This document shows, piece by piece, positions 13,001 to 30,108 of a DNA stretch of 64,000 nucleotides. The notes below the pieces were generated by a model, which saw only the letters and a list, made by a program, of their open reading frames with translations, searched no databases and was not told the origin of the DNA. A program made the position numbers and the translations under genes. The stretch's first letter is position 1, and each line of letters opens with the position of its first letter. The stretch is from Phylloscopus collybita (Eukaryota; Chordata; Aves; Passeriformes; Phylloscopidae): contig JAJNNQ010000137.1 of assembly GCA_027886175.1 (NCBI GenBank), positions 10,048,001 to 10,112,000 on the forward strand, in the 5' to 3' direction.

Positions 13001-15385
13001 AAGCTTGCCTCCCATAGTTTTCCTAGCTGCAGCTTCGTGACTGTGAGCTTGGGAAGATGATATTGCACAACAGTGGCACAACAGGCGTCAGACACAATTT
13101 CCTTCTTCCTCTTGGTCATAGTGCCTGAGTCATTCATAACCTTTCGTTGACCTGTTCATCCAAAGCTTTTTCACAGACTTCTAAGATGATATGTAAGTTA
13201 AGAGGGTGTACCTCCACCTGCTTCATTTCCCTTGTTCAGCTTTTATTCAAGCAATCTCACACTGTGTCCCAAAAGATTGACTGAGCTGGAGCTGTAAAAA
13301 AACTTCGCCCTCAAGTGTGAGCATTTGTATCTGTTGTTTTGTTCTTTGATGGAGCTTTGAATTTTAAGAAGTTTCACAGAGATATTATAAGCAGGAAAAA
13401 AAATTACCCCCATTTGACAGATGAGTGAACTCAGCACAGAGAGGTTAGTGGCCATGGTGGGAGCTCTGAGTTACAGCAGACACAGAGCGTGGGAACGTGG
13501 CTGTCAGCCCTGACTGCTAACCTGCCACCCTCTCAGGTGCTCTGCTGAGCCTCAACAGAGGCTGTTTTCTCAAACAGACAGATTTCAAACATTCTATAAA
13601 CTTTTTGCTTTCTTTTTTTTCTTTGTAAGGTTATTTGTATACGTACATCAGGTTCAACTCAGATAAGAGACCAGAAATAATTAGCTGCCATTAGGCTGAC
13701 AGGTAAAGCATGGAGAAAAAGTTTTTAGAGGGTCTCCAACAGTGTCAGACACATCAGGGGTGGAGATTACTGAGGGAAGCCTCTCAAAACATGTCAGAGT
13801 AGAAGTTGGTGCCTATTACAGTAATTTCTTTCATGATGTGGAAAATTTGGGGGTTTTATTTGTAGTTCAGTTTGTCCATGTGATGTGGCTCAGGGGTAAA
13901 TGGGTCCTGGCTCTCTTTGAGGCTCACATTACTGACAGCTGCAGTGTTCACTTAGAAGTGGGGAAAATAAAAACTAGTCAGAATTCAGAGAATGAGTTTT
14001 ATACTTCTGATTCAGCCAGAAACCTCTGTATTTTCAATGTTTGTTCATTAAGCTTTTTCCATTGCCCATGGTCAGGCAGACCAGGAATTAATGTAATCAG
14101 GCACAGTCTAACTGGTATTGATGATGTTGAGCTGATTAATATCAGTCCAGAATCATGCCTTGCATTTCAAGAAATATTATTTTAATTATGATGATGATTA
14201 TTTGCCTCTTATGCTTCCATTCCATTTATTGGAACGCCTTCCTTCTTCATTTATTTCCCATTCTGAATACATTCTACACCATTTTTTTAGCTTGCACTTT
14301 TCCTCCCTTGCTGTTCCCAGTTTCTCAGTCCTCTCAGAGGGAATATGATCTCAGTGTGGTTGTATTTAATGTCAAGCTGGGACACCTGCCTTTGTTAAGC
14401 AGGTTTGAAGTGGAAAAGCCTTTTGAGTCGCTCCTGTCCTCTTGCTGTCAGCTTGAGGGAAATTCCCTTTTGTTTGTCCATCTCCCCTTGACTCACAGAC
14501 TGCTGAGCTGATGCAAGGCTACAAACTGCTCCCGGTGAAGAATCAGAAAAGTGTTGAGCAAAAATCTGCCTCTTCATTTCTAGTGGCAGATTGATATTCT
14601 GGAGACATAGTAGCTTTTTCATGACTATGTAAAATCATAGCAATGGAGAGCTGTTTCCAAGTGGATTTCTGGAAGGAACAAGTAAATGGCAGGGAAATCA
14701 TGCTGTTCATTTTTAAGAATTTTAGAGGATTACCTTCTAATTTCATACATTGGCCAAACTTGAAAAAATTTTACTTGCACTTGTTTGATGATCTCTTATG
14801 CCTGATTTGCAACATGAAATGTTATCTGTTGTGAAATACACTCAGAAACAGCTCAGGCATTGCCTTGCATAAATGTCCTGCAGTACACAGTGCTTCATCC
14901 CTTCCTCTGACCCAGGGAATTTAGTTCACTTTTTTGCCATTAGCAGAAATAATCAAATAAGATTTTTGACAAAACTCAAATATACCATAAGCTTTCTATG
15001 TGAACACATGTAAGTGACTTGATTTGTCAGATATAAATTTGTGTTTATAGTGGAGACAGCAGTGCTGCTGAGAAAGAAGTAAAAACTGGGATTTGGGGGC
15101 AAATATTTGCTTTTCATTTATTAAGGAAGAGGCTGAGCAACAGTAGCAAGATTATTTTTAGAAGCAATGGGAGAATTATGGCCTATAAGCTATGTATTAT
15201 TGGAAATGTTTATATATAGGTGGTGTATATAGAGAGATATATATATACAGACTATTAGAGTCCCTTGCTTTAAGAAAATTTATTTAATCAATAGCTTTCT
15301 ATTGCCTATTATTTATTTTAAATGTTGCATTAAGTCTCCTTTAAAGCAATGGAACATTCCTTTCTGCAAGGATCTGTCCATCATG

Positions 15386-15435
15386 GTACAATACTGAGTC
15401 AAAGCTAATGGTAAAATACTGAGTCAAAAGGGAAT
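15386..15435 (+). repeat. 25-bp tandem duplication with TGAGTCA
   Basis: Two adjacent units share GGTA(C/A)AATACTGAGTCAAA. TGAGTCA, the consensus AP-1 site, occurs at 15,395-15,401 and 15,420-15,426. The two sites are exactly 25 bp apart. Confidence 0.85.
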
Positions 15436-15807
15436 GAATAAGAGGGTAAACAGTCCTTCACTCTGTGTGTTTTTCTGGGGTGTGACAAAAAGGTAGATAG
15501 GAACCTGCTTTACAAATAGGAAAGGTTATTAGCACACAAGGACTTGGCGTCAGGCCTTATCAGTATTTTCTGTGCCAATGTCCAGGATAAAATCTCCCCT
15601 CAGGTTCTGATTTCAGTTTGGGACAATGTTAGAGGGTTCAAGACAATTTAGGAATTTTAAATGTGTGGCATGTGCTAATGGATCATTGACATAAACCGGT
15701 TCTTCAGAGTCTCAGCAGCCTTACATTCCTTTGCAGGTAAGGTCACTGTCAACATTCTTAGTGCCCTGTATGTCAGGGTTACAGGTACTTGACACTTTGC
15801 AGGCAAC

Positions 15808-15860
15808 TGCAAAAAAAGAAAAAAAAAAAAAGAAAAATAAAAAGAAAAAAAAAAAAAAAG
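15808..15860 (+). repeat. A-rich low-complexity tract
   Basis: A runs interrupted by single G or T bases over about 50 bp. Read on the minus strand it produces a spurious poly-phenylalanine frame. Confidence 0.85.
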
Positions 15861-16430
15861 GCTGCAATTCCTTCCTGCACTTCTGATTGAGTAATTTGTA
15901 AGGTAGAGGCTAACATTTCAGTGAGAGAATTGATAAAAGAATGCAAAGAAGACAAGGTACACTGGACTGAAGCCATGTACATGTGTGAGCGGGTTGTTCC
16001 CTTAAGTAGGAGAAGAAATGCACACAACCCCTTTCTCCTTTCCTCTGAGGGAGGCACCTGCAGCAGTTTAACACTTCAGTGGGTCCTGGCAGTTAGTAAA
16101 TCTCTCTCAGGTTCTCATAGTTTTGCTAATACTGGCACCCAGGCTAGACCACAGCTGTGCTATCACAAGATTTAGTTTCAGTAAAGTTTCTTCAGAAGGA
16201 ACTGTTTTATCATGCCATTGTATAATGAAAATAAATGTCTCTGAAAAAAATTCTCATGAAAAATTCATGCCTAACGTGCCCTGAGCATGTACCATTGATA
16301 GCTACACATCTTTAAGTCCTGTCAGCTTTCAGTTTCTCTTTTCCTTCTTTTTTTTAAAGACAAAATACTACAATGTGCTCTCTGTGTGTGATCAAGTGAT
16401 TAAATATTCTGGCTTTAAACCTATTTTTTG

Positions 16431-16475
16431 TAATAATAATAACAACAAGTAGCAGTAGTAGTAGTAGTAGTAGTA
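16431..16475 (+). repeat. (TAA)n / (GTA)n microsatellite
   Basis: A TAATAATAATAA stretch followed by ACAACAAGTAGC and then at least six GTA units. It is a compound trinucleotide repeat. Confidence 0.9.
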
Positions 16476-17723
16476 TCTGGCTTCCTGGAGTGAAATAAGA
16501 TGCAAATTACTTACAGTAATCATCTTATGCTGCAGCTCTAGCTATAGAATTTAGTCACTGAGCTTAAAGCAAAAACAGAATTGAACTTTTTCAGCTTGCA
16601 TAGTCTTCATTATGAATTGATGAATTGCCAAACAGGAAACTGAAATTTCCTAATAAATGTAGATACTTGCCTATATTGTACTACACTAATGTTCTACCAA
16701 CTGCACAATTCTACCTTGCTCTTAAAACTTTTGAAGGCTGAACAAAACCTGCACTGTGTGTTCTCATTCCTCAGAGTCAGTATTGAGCAGATAAATTTAT
16801 TCTACTCAGTCTAATTTCTGTCTTTCAGGTAAGAGGAATTCTATGTGTGTTTTCTAAGTTAAAATGCTCATTCTTGGGTTTATCCTACAGTCTGCCTTTT
16901 CTGCCACATCAGAAATACTTCAGTGGCTGTCTCAGCCTTTAGGAGCCTTCACAGATGGACCCCTTCATCTCACGTATTTTTTCCACATAAGAAATTTGGA
17001 AAACTAATCACGAATTTCCCTTTGGTCTCACTCATCACATCCACCCTGCAAAAACACTGTCATTGCCACATATTTCTACTTCTTACTCCTTTGTTCTGAG
17101 TGGATTTGTGAGGCTTGGAACTGTATTTTGAGAGTGAAGCCATGATACAAGAGCTGAAATATCTTCACCTTCCTTTTTCTTTTTACCTTACAGAGCAAAA
17201 TATTAACTCCTACCAGTATATAATGTACTTGATTATCATTTCAATTTCATTTAAAAAATAATAACTTTCATCTTTTGGAAGGTTTACTTTTCATGTCATC
17301 TGTTATCCTAGCATTTTATTATTGAATATGAATATATCACATCCTGCAGTAGCACCTTTTTACCCGTGTGTATTGTTTTACTTTAAGATCATTAGGACAG
17401 ATTTTGCCTCGTGTCTGTACAGCAACAGAATATACTGATTTTGATTGATCTTGTTGTATAGAATGGTAACAGTAATGGCAGTAACTCAAATCTTATCATG
17501 TCTTACATTCATATATGAGAATAATACTATAATGGTATTCCTGTATAGGGAATCATCTCATTATTCTTACTGACTCCAAACTGTAGAAATTACTGAACAA
17601 TTCTTACCTTTCTCTGTGTCATAGTGCTTGCTTTGATGGTTTCCTTTTATAATTGATGAAGGGTAATTTGCTTTTTTATTTCTCCTTCTCTGTGTCACAT
17701 GGTCTCACTCTCACCTATTGCAG

Positions 17724-17812
17724 ATCAAGGAACCGTACAAAAAGTTGTTGTCCTACCTACCAACTTCTCTGCAAGTGGAGAACTCATTTTAGAAGAGATG
17801 GAGGTTTTTCAG
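17724..17812 (+). CDS. SEMA3C: SEMA3C exon, sema domain (89 bp)
   Basis: The first two bases finish the aspartate codon, then the exon encodes QGTVQKVVVLPTNFSASGEL and ILEEMEVFQ, ending in phase 0. The acceptor is TATTGCAG. The donor, CAG|GTTTGG at 17,813, is weak (T at +3 and +4). The sequon NFS keeps a probable N-glycosylation site. The boundary at VFQ fits the class 3 semaphorin layout, and the next 42-bp exon continues in frame. Confidence 0.94.
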
Positions 17813-19923
17813 GTTTGGCTTCTCCTTCTTTTGTTTTTTTCCAGTGTGTATGTTCACACAAACACTTTGTTCTAACAGACTTTGGCAAGGGCAACTGTGA
17901 TTTGATAAGAGATCAAGTAGATGTGCATGCTGTCAGTTTGATAACTGCATAAAGAGGATTAGAAAATGTTGACTGTTACAAAGGCTATAGCTAGCTGAAG
18001 CTCTTTTCTTCTCCTGTGTTTCAGTTGCCTGTTTTTTATGTTGAAATACTGGCTAAAAGGTTTTTGATAATCAGTTTTTTAGAAGTCATGTTACAATGGC
18101 TTCCAGACAGAGACTTTTATCATTGACATCGTTATAGAGACTGTTACTGTGTATGGCTGGAATTTCAGATTTCTCTACTTTGATTATCTGAAGAGCTTCC
18201 TGGTTCTCAGTTGCAAAATGAAATCAATTAGTGTTGTTTCTGCTTAACTCCTGTTCTTCAAAGTCACATGCCTCTGGAGTCAAGGAAGCTACAAGTTTAA
18301 AACAACATAAGCTGAAAAGAAACACAAAAACTACAGGGAGATAAAGGAATAGCCTCTGTCAATCACTCTGGCATGTAACAGTTGTAATAACCTAAAGAAA
18401 ATGTTAACTCTCATGTTGAAAAATCCCTCTCAAATATTTGAATGGGCTATTCATTAAGCAGTAGCCTCGAGGCAAATGGTAGCATGTGTCCATAAACTTA
18501 GTTAAGGATTTTGTCATGGCCTTTTCTCTATCTCACTGACAGAATACAAAAAGAAGGATTTAAGCTTCTTTATTGAAGCATTAACAGTTTTCTTAAGAGA
18601 AAGAACACTCTTAAAGGCATAGTGCTAACACTCATAAAGGCATAGTTAGTGTTTCTAGGCTTTCGTTGAAGACTTCCTGCTAAAAATAATATATGTGAGT
18701 CATATTACTTAAAACACATTCTTCACCAAGATATTGCTAATTCCATTTACTGGAACATAAATTATACAGCATGAAGATAGTTGGGATGAGAGGCATCCTC
18801 AGCCCAAAACTAGTTTCTGGGCCTCTATGCAGAGACCTTTTTATCCTGAGCCCTAAAAACCATGATATCATAACTTTTGTTGTTACAATCTGTGTGGCAT
18901 CGTGGTGTTTGGATGAGTCTCTCCAAGAGAGCAGGGATGAAGTCATGGCCCCTGTGCTAGTTAATATCAAGGGTAGCAAAGAAGAGATCCTCTTCCAGAG
19001 TAAACAAGGAAAGGAGAATGTAGCATCAGATCCAAGTTGCATTTGACCTGCAGTCTCCAAGCAGTTCATGAAGCAGCTCTAAACTTCTCCAAACCTTTGC
19101 CAATTCACATGATTCACAGACACATTTTCTAGTCCTCACCTCCCTGCTGTGTTGTGGTCTACTGCAATTAATCCTAGCCCACTGTTATGGCTTTCCTTTG
19201 TGACTGAGCAAATGCTGAATCTTAAAAAAAAATGCTGAACATTTTTATTACCATTGATTTTATCACTTGTTTGGATGAACGTAATGACTTAAGGCAAGGA
19301 AAGTAACAATTCCTTTTCCAGCTCTTTAATACTTGATTTGGACACAGATATTAATAGACTGCTATGATGACACACAGTAGTATACAGTACTGTCTCTGGG
19401 AAAGAAACATTTAAGAACATTCATGCCGTTTTAAACAAATCTGGTCATTGATGATCTGAATTTATATGTTGCATGGTAACCAAACTGTATGTACTGTAGA
19501 TAATGTGTAGGAAAAGGATTTGTATTCTTGTCTGGATCACGTGGTAAATATTCTTGAGCTATTTTATGATTTTTTCTTATCATCATCATTAAAGAAAAAA
19601 CATTGTTTCTTATTACAAAGTTAAAGTACTGGCTCCTATATTTCTGAGATAATACAGATGCAGGTTAATGATAAGTGTAGAAAAACCTTTTAGATACATG
19701 TAATAATAATGTGGTTGAGTTTGAACAATATATTTTGTGAGACATTAATTGTTTATATGTCATTTGTTTAGTTCTGAAAATAGCAGTACTTAGTAGGAGC
19801 AAGTGGTCCCTTTCCAGGATATGAAAATGTATACTTTTCTTAGATGGGACTTAGGTTTTACTGACTTACAAACACTAATTCTGGGACAGATTCTTGACAA
19901 TGGTTTGTAACTCTGTCTTTCAG
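17813..19923 (+). other. SEMA3C: SEMA3C intron, no gene
   Basis: About 2.1 kb without recognised repeats, except for a small local duplication of AAAGGCATAGT near 18,614 and 18,637. Overlapping opposite-strand frames at 18,737-19,069 have no known relatives. It ends in TGTCTTTCAG. Confidence 0.8.
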
Positions 19924-19965
19924 AGTAATTCTCCTATAACAACAATGAAGATTTCATCTAAAAAG
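19924..19965 (+). CDS. SEMA3C: SEMA3C 42-bp exon
   Basis: A very short exon of exactly 14 codons, encoding SNSPITTMKISSKK, phase 0 on both sides. It is flanked by CTTTCAG and AAG|GTAAGG. The residues PITTMKISSKK match SEMA3C at the end of the sema domain. It is too small to be found by frame length alone. Skipping it would keep the reading frame but remove part of the last propeller blade. Confidence 0.95.
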
Positions 19966-24677
<4,712 letters not shown>

Positions 24678-24745
24678 GAGGAGCCGTAGACAAGACGTGA
24701 GACATGGAAACCCTCTGACTCAGTGCCGAGGTTTCAACCTGAAAG
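24678..24745 (+). CDS. SEMA3C: SEMA3C exon, furin-site linker (68 bp)
   Basis: The first base completes an arginine codon and the exon continues RSRRQDVRHGNPLTQCRGFNLK. With the previous exon this makes KRRSRRQ, a proprotein-convertase (furin) motif between the PSI module and the Ig domain. The acceptor CAG is followed by GAGGAG, giving possible alternative acceptors three and six bases downstream. The donor, AAAG|GTACTA, is moderate to weak. The exon ends in phase 1. Confidence 0.94.
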
Positions 24746-25221
24746 GTACTATAATTTAGGGATCCTCCTGCTATATAAAGAACATGTGGCTTTCCTTTAT
24801 ATGATTCATTGTAACTGACATTATCACTATGGTTTACTGGTAAAGCATAATTATTTTCCAAGTCCGAGTTTTGTTTTGATTTGGTTTCTAGCATCTTTCC
24901 TTGCAATTGCATAAAACTTGCACATATACGATAAAATGATGAGCTGTGAAACAGATAATTCAGCATACTTGAATTGAGAAACTGATACTGTTGACTAGAA
25001 AAAAAGTGAAGTTATTTTAAGGGCTTCTCTACCTGTTTCCCTTCAGTCTTTATTAATGTCTTTTCATTCATTTAAACTTTGGATCTCAAAATTTTCCTGA
25101 ATATTTGATTCCATACTGAGTTTTAGAGCACACCTTTCACCAAACAGCAGGATCTTGGCCAGCCTGTCTTTTGATTTATGATTATTTCCTTATCCCTTTA
25201 CATAGGAAAAACAAAAAACAC

Positions 25222-25260
<39 letters not shown>

Positions 25261-27693
25261 AAACCAAACCAAACCAAACCAAACCAAAACAAAACAAAAA
25301 AAAAAAAAAAAAAAAAAAAACCACTATTCCAAATTTCTATGAAGTCTCTTGCAGCTGTGCAACTGTTTAGTCAGCCTGGCATGGTAAGGGTAGCCAGGGG
25401 AGCCAAAGCTTTGCCCTCCCAGCTAGCATTTTCTAGAGATTGATGAACAATCAAATATGTCCAAAGTCAAAGGACTAATCCTCAATCCTCTTCAACCCTG
25501 TGCATGTCTGAGCTAGACAGTGGCAATGTATGCCATCAGACCAAGGGCAGACAGAGAATTATGCTTCTTTCACCTCTATTTATGAGCCTGGATTTTGAAG
25601 TGTGTTCTAATCTGTACCACCTGGAGTCCAAATAATAGAGCTGATTGTAAATGGTTTTTATTGATGTTTTCCTAATCAAGAACAATGCTTTAAGAGAGTT
25701 ACATGTGAAAGGTTCTGTTAATAATAATTCTACTGAAATAGTCTCCACTGGCTGTTGGAAGAATCTCCTGGATCAGAAAAGACCACAGCAGTCAGCTGGA
25801 TGTAGCTCCCCCTGCTTAAATGAGCTTTGCCCCGTAGGTCAGTAATAGGTCATTTATATGAGGCTGAAGAGCTTGAACAGGTAATTCCAGGAGATGACCC
25901 CAGTGTCAGAGAATACACTTGAGCTCTGAGAGATCCCCGTTGAAGCAACCTGAGCTGCCTGTCTTCCCCTGCAGGCATGTGCTGAGACCTCCCACCCATT
26001 GTCTGTCCCAAGGGTGGGTGTCTCCTCATTCCATGTGGAAAATGTGAGAATGTCAACTGTCTGCATTCTTGCCAGAGGGGAAATAACTGTTTCAACCTTA
26101 ACAGTCTTGTGGAACAGGTTTCTTGTTTTCCAGCCACTTTTGTAATGTGGATGTATTTATAGGTTTATGTATTTTAGCATCTTTGTAAAGGAAGTTTCCG
26201 TGGCAGCAGTGGGATATAGGATAGGCAGATGGCAGTTGTTTCCCTGGGAAAAAAATGATTAAAAGAAAGAGCAATTTAGACTCTTACAAAATATAATTAG
26301 AGCCATTTATAGCAAAATGTCATATTTTACAATTACTATGTTTGGGGGAAAAAAATTGTATCTACCTAAAGTACAAAAGAGCAGAGAGCAAAGCAAAACC
26401 AAGGACTCTTCTGAGCTCACAGAGAACCATAAGGCTGAATCAAAGTCTTTTAACATGGTAGACCTCTAAGCACATATAAACTCAACATTTTTGGCACATT
26501 GTTATTTTTAAATAAATCATCAAGAACTAAGCAATCTTGTACATTTTCTTTTCACATCTGTTTAATATTGTTATGTTTGTGTTAGCCCTTACAGCCATTA
26601 CAAAAATGCATTTTGAATGCAAAGTATTTCCACATCATTCTCCAAAAAGTTAGAATTGGTTTTGGTACAACTTCCTGAATGTGCTGAAGGACTAGAACCA
26701 GGCAAAGTCTCCTTCCTTCGGAAGAATGGATTTCAGTTTCCCATATCAGTTGATGAAAGAAGCTGAAAAGAATGGGTGATAAAGTAGAGTCTAAGGAAAA
26801 CCAGTCTTAGGACTGTGCAAGAACAGAATCAGATTTTACACATGCAGACCTCTAGGTATTTGCGGTTCTCATATTATTTCATATCCATTGCTCCTTTCTC
26901 AAAAAAAAAAAGTATTTCATATATGAGGCAAGCTTTTAAATCTGGAGTTGCTTTGTTTTCAGCACAAATATTATGATTTGGACTAAGCAATAAGCATGCA
27001 GGAGTTCCTACTGGTGACTGCCAATTATTCATCTATCCAGACTATAAAGGACACAACAAGTCTAAGTGATGACATATGCTCAGCACTTGCCCAGGTGTTG
27101 CTAGAGTGCTATAAATCTGTCTTTCTGTTGCTGGCCTGTCTGCGTATCCATCACATTTCAGGTTGAGAGCCAAGTCCCTTCCCTGGGCTGGAAGAGAAGC
27201 AGAGGAGCCCAGCCTGCCCTCTCTCTCCTCCCTGGGATGCTGCACACAGCTGGAGTAGCTGGAGCCTTCTTTAGGGCATGATGCTTTATTTTGGTCATAC
27301 AACCATATTCCCCCAACTCATGAATAGTGAGGTGTGAAGAAATATATTAAATCCTTCATTCTCTTTTGGAGCAGTAGAGAATGAGATAATTTCACGGAAA
27401 AATATCCCTGAGCTCAGTTATTCCATCAGCAAAGTTTACTAGCCTATAGGTGTCTTAATTTCTCAGAACAGACCATGGTACTCTGAAAACATTGGCATTT
27501 GAAACTGAATGTACTTCTTCACATTTCATTTAATCTCTTTCAGATTTTTTCCCCAAATAATTATTTATTTTTGGCCAATATCAGAATCAGGCATACTTCA
27601 TTTAATCTATATTGCAAACAGTTAGATGTTTTCTTAATGAATTCACCATTCACAGTATCCTGACCTGTTTTCTTTTTCTTTCTTTCTTTCTAG
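24746..27693 (+). other. SEMA3C: SEMA3C intron with A-rich satellite
   Basis: About 2.9 kb. It contains the homopolymer and AAACC repeat block at 25,223-25,320. Otherwise it is unremarkable, with short random frames. It ends in a TTTC repeat used as polypyrimidine tract before TAG at 27,691-27,693. Confidence 0.8.
25223..25320 (+). repeat. Poly(A) / (AAACC)n / (AAAAC)n block
   Basis: Thirty-six A bases (25,223-25,258), then about five AAACC units, two AAAAC units and a further run of about 25 A bases. No recognisable retrotransposon body precedes it. Confidence 0.9.
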
Positions 27694-27824
27694 CATACAG
27701 AAACGCTGCAGAAATAGTTCAGTATGGAGTAAAAAACAACACCACCTTTCTGGAATGCACACCTAAATCTCCTCAGGCTTCTATTAAATGGCTGCTACAG
27801 AAAGACAATGACAGGAGGAAAGAG
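27694..27824 (+). CDS. SEMA3C: SEMA3C exon, Ig-like domain N-terminal half (131 bp)
   Basis: Completes an alanine codon and encodes YRNAAEIVQYGVKNNTTFLE, C, TPKSPQASIKWLLQKDNDRR and KE, ending in phase 0. This is the first half of the Ig-like C2 domain: the cysteine in FLEC is the first partner of the Ig disulfide, and the tryptophan in IKWLL is the core Trp. NNTT carries an N-glycosylation sequon. The acceptor is TTTCTTTCTAG and the donor is the consensus GAG|GTGAGT. Confidence 0.96.
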
Positions 27825-29694
27825 GTGAGTAATATGAGCAGGAGATCTGGGAGGATCCTCAGTCAGCATCACATTCCCTCCCCTGACAAAGGCAAGGGAC
27901 AGTTTGTGGTTTTTTTAGGCAATCTGGTTACAGTGAAGCTGGAGAATTTGTGTGGATGCAGGACAGTGACCATCATTTACTCATATGAATAAGAGCAGAC
28001 TCAGTACAGCTGGGACTTCATCCTCAGCACCACTGATTCCTGTCAGACCAGAACAGCTACCAGAAGATTAAAGAATCTTTGCTTCACACCTTACCAATTG
28101 CAAACTGAAGGTTTGCAGCACTCAGAACTTCTTATTGATCCAAGGAAATAGGCACAAAAGCAAGAACTTGGATAAAGTTCAGGAAGAAGTCAGCAAGCAG
28201 TAGCTCCTCTGTGCTATTGAAGAGATAAAGGCAAAAGTGGGAGAAATGTGAAAGGTTTCTTTAGCAAGAAACTAGTTCAGGCTAAGAACACGTATTGACA
28301 AAAGCATTTCCTCACCATGGTGCAATCACATTTTCCATTACTGCACTCTCCAAGGCTCTCGAGTTTCAGCACTGTAATGTACAGTATGATTGTTTATGAG
28401 GAATGTGCCTTTCTTAAGTAATATGAAAGGGGAAAAAATCCATTTCAAATCCAAGGCACTTACTATATGAATAAAAAGAAACATCTTTCAAAAGGAACTT
28501 TTAAGTAATGTGGTGTCTGTTGATAGGTTATAAATACGGTGAAGTATTATTCTCCTATAAGGCCATTTTACAAAAACAGAGGGGACTTACAAATGTCTCA
28601 CTGAGTTTTCTAACTATTCAAAGACTCAAGCCATGTCCTGGCAATAGGTGCAATTCTTTAACCCATTGCTTCAGCAGAACATCTCCCTTTTTTGTTCCTA
28701 TGTTCAGTAATTATATTAGAATCAATGCAGTTTCAAGGTACAACAGGCTGAATAAAGCAATCGAAGTGTTAATTAGTTTTCAAGCTCTCAGATTTCTGGA
28801 AATCTTCCACAACGTCTACAAACATTTACAACAGCAGAATATCATAATAAGTAAATTAGTTCCCAAGAGAACCAAGTATAATGTGAAGTACAGTAGCGAA
28901 ATAGAAAAACCATTCAGAAAAATACCAGCAGTGGTTTCCTTTCTTAATGGATTGTACTAGCAATTTTTACTTCATACCAATATGCAAAGGGACATCTGCA
29001 CATTCATTTATAATTGGATGATAACAAGCCCTGCTAACTTGCTTCTTTCAGATGATGTGACCATCTCCTGGGACAGTGCAGAGTCTGAAGCCAGAAAGGA
29101 AATAGGAGAGTGTCTGTGCTCCTGGTTAACATTGAGCCAAGTCCCACTTGAGAGCACTGTGGTGATAATTTTTATATGAGGCTACAGACTCTGCAGAGCA
29201 AATAGAGTTCTTCAGCAGGAATTTGCTCAAAGTCAAAATATTTAATGAGAAGCCACCTTGAGTTCAATGCCAAATTAGCCTCCCCTGGTCCTGCACCTTT
29301 CTTCCAGCGAGTCTCAGCAGCAATCTCTTGAGGCTGAAAGAGACATTCTCAGAAGAGCAACAGGGCAAATAAAAGTTCAACTCTACTATTTGAACATTAT
29401 AAAAACTTCTATTTCATGTGGTTTCCAGATTTTCATCTTTGTCTACGTCCGGATGAAATCTATTCTATACATAAGTAATAAAATTATTTAAGTCATTTTC
29501 TTGATCAACACTTACCTTCCCTGAGGTAAGCTCTCTCCTAAAGGTAGCAATACTGGTGGTCTCTTGAAGATAATTACATAAAAATATAGTGATTTTAAGA
29601 AAGAAATATTTGAAGTGAAGCTTCCCAGAAGGTCCAGTACTCTGTTGTTCCATAACCTTCCCTAAGAGGTTCCTTCTGCCTGTTTGCTCTCCAG
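27825..29694 (+). other. SEMA3C: SEMA3C last intron, no gene
   Basis: About 1.9 kb. A 150-codon open frame at 28,508-28,960 looks long for AT-rich DNA but has no recognisable domain, no splice context and no repeat origin that I can name. It ends in TTTGCTCTCCAG. Confidence 0.8.
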
Positions 29695-30108
29695 GTCAAG
29701 CTGAGCGAGAGGATCATAGCCACTGAGCACGGGCTCCTGATCCGCTCCGTGCAGGACAGCGACCGCGGGCTCTACCACTGCATCGCCACGGAGAACAGCT
29801 TCAAGCAGACCTTGGCAAAGATCAACTTCAAAGTGTTGGATTCCGAGGTGGTGGCCGTCATGACTGACAAGTGGTCCCCTTGGACCTGGGCCAGCTCGGT
29901 GCGAGCCCTGCAGTTCCACCCCAAGGACTTTGTGGGGGCTTTCAGCCACTCCGAGATGCAGATGATTAACCAGTACTGCAAAGACAGCAGGCAGGCAGGT
30001 CAGCAGAAGGAGGAACCCCAGAAGATGAGAGGGGACTACAGCAAACTAAAGGCTCTTATCAATAGCAGAAAAAGTAGAAATAGAAGGAATCAATTACCTG
30101 GATCTTAA
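29695..30108 (+). CDS. SEMA3C: SEMA3C terminal coding exon with stop
   Basis: Encodes 137 residues and TAA. It starts VKLSERIIATEHGLLIRSVQ and completes the Ig domain with GLYHCIATENSF, the second Ig cysteine. Next come the KWSPWTWASSVRAL linker and SEMQMINQYCKDS, where the cysteine is at the position of the interchain dimer disulfide in class 3 semaphorins. It ends in the basic tail KALINSRKSRNRRNQLPGS with a second RNRR convertase-type motif that also serves neuropilin binding in the family. The acceptor is CTCTCCAG. The 5' part is GC-rich at third positions, unlike the following UTR. Confidence 0.97.
   Translation, partial: VKLSERIIATEHGLLIRSVQDSDRGLYHCIATENSFKQTLAKINFKVLDSEVVAVMTDKWSPWTWASSVRALQFHPKDFVGAFSHSEMQMINQYCKDSRQAGQQKEEPQKMRGDYSKLKALINSRKSRNRRNQLPGS

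Larger units (their letters stand above)
7350..17723 (+). other. SEMA3C: SEMA3C large intron with CR1 insertions
   Basis: This 10.4-kb intron is the largest in the visible part of the gene. It holds two CR1 fragments in gene orientation (8,526-9,085 and 9,090-10,022), a three-copy 9-bp repeat at 7,731, a 25-bp duplication at 15,386-15,435, an A-rich run at 15,808-15,860 and a GTA microsatellite near 16,450. The longest open frame outside the repeats (13,742-14,185) has no recognisable domain and is probably chance. Confidence 0.8.

Noticed and set aside
13742..14185. 147-codon plus-strand frame in the large SEMA3C intron
   Set aside because: No domain or homology recognised. Overlapping frames in the same area show that it is merely stop-poor.
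25171..25443. Lysine-rich protein from the frame over the A-tract
   Set aside because: Produced entirely by poly(A) and AAACC simple repeat.
28508..28960. 150-codon plus-strand open frame in the last SEMA3C intron
   Set aside because: No known domain, no start context or splice sites, AT-rich codon use, and it lies wholly inside an intron between two in-frame exons.
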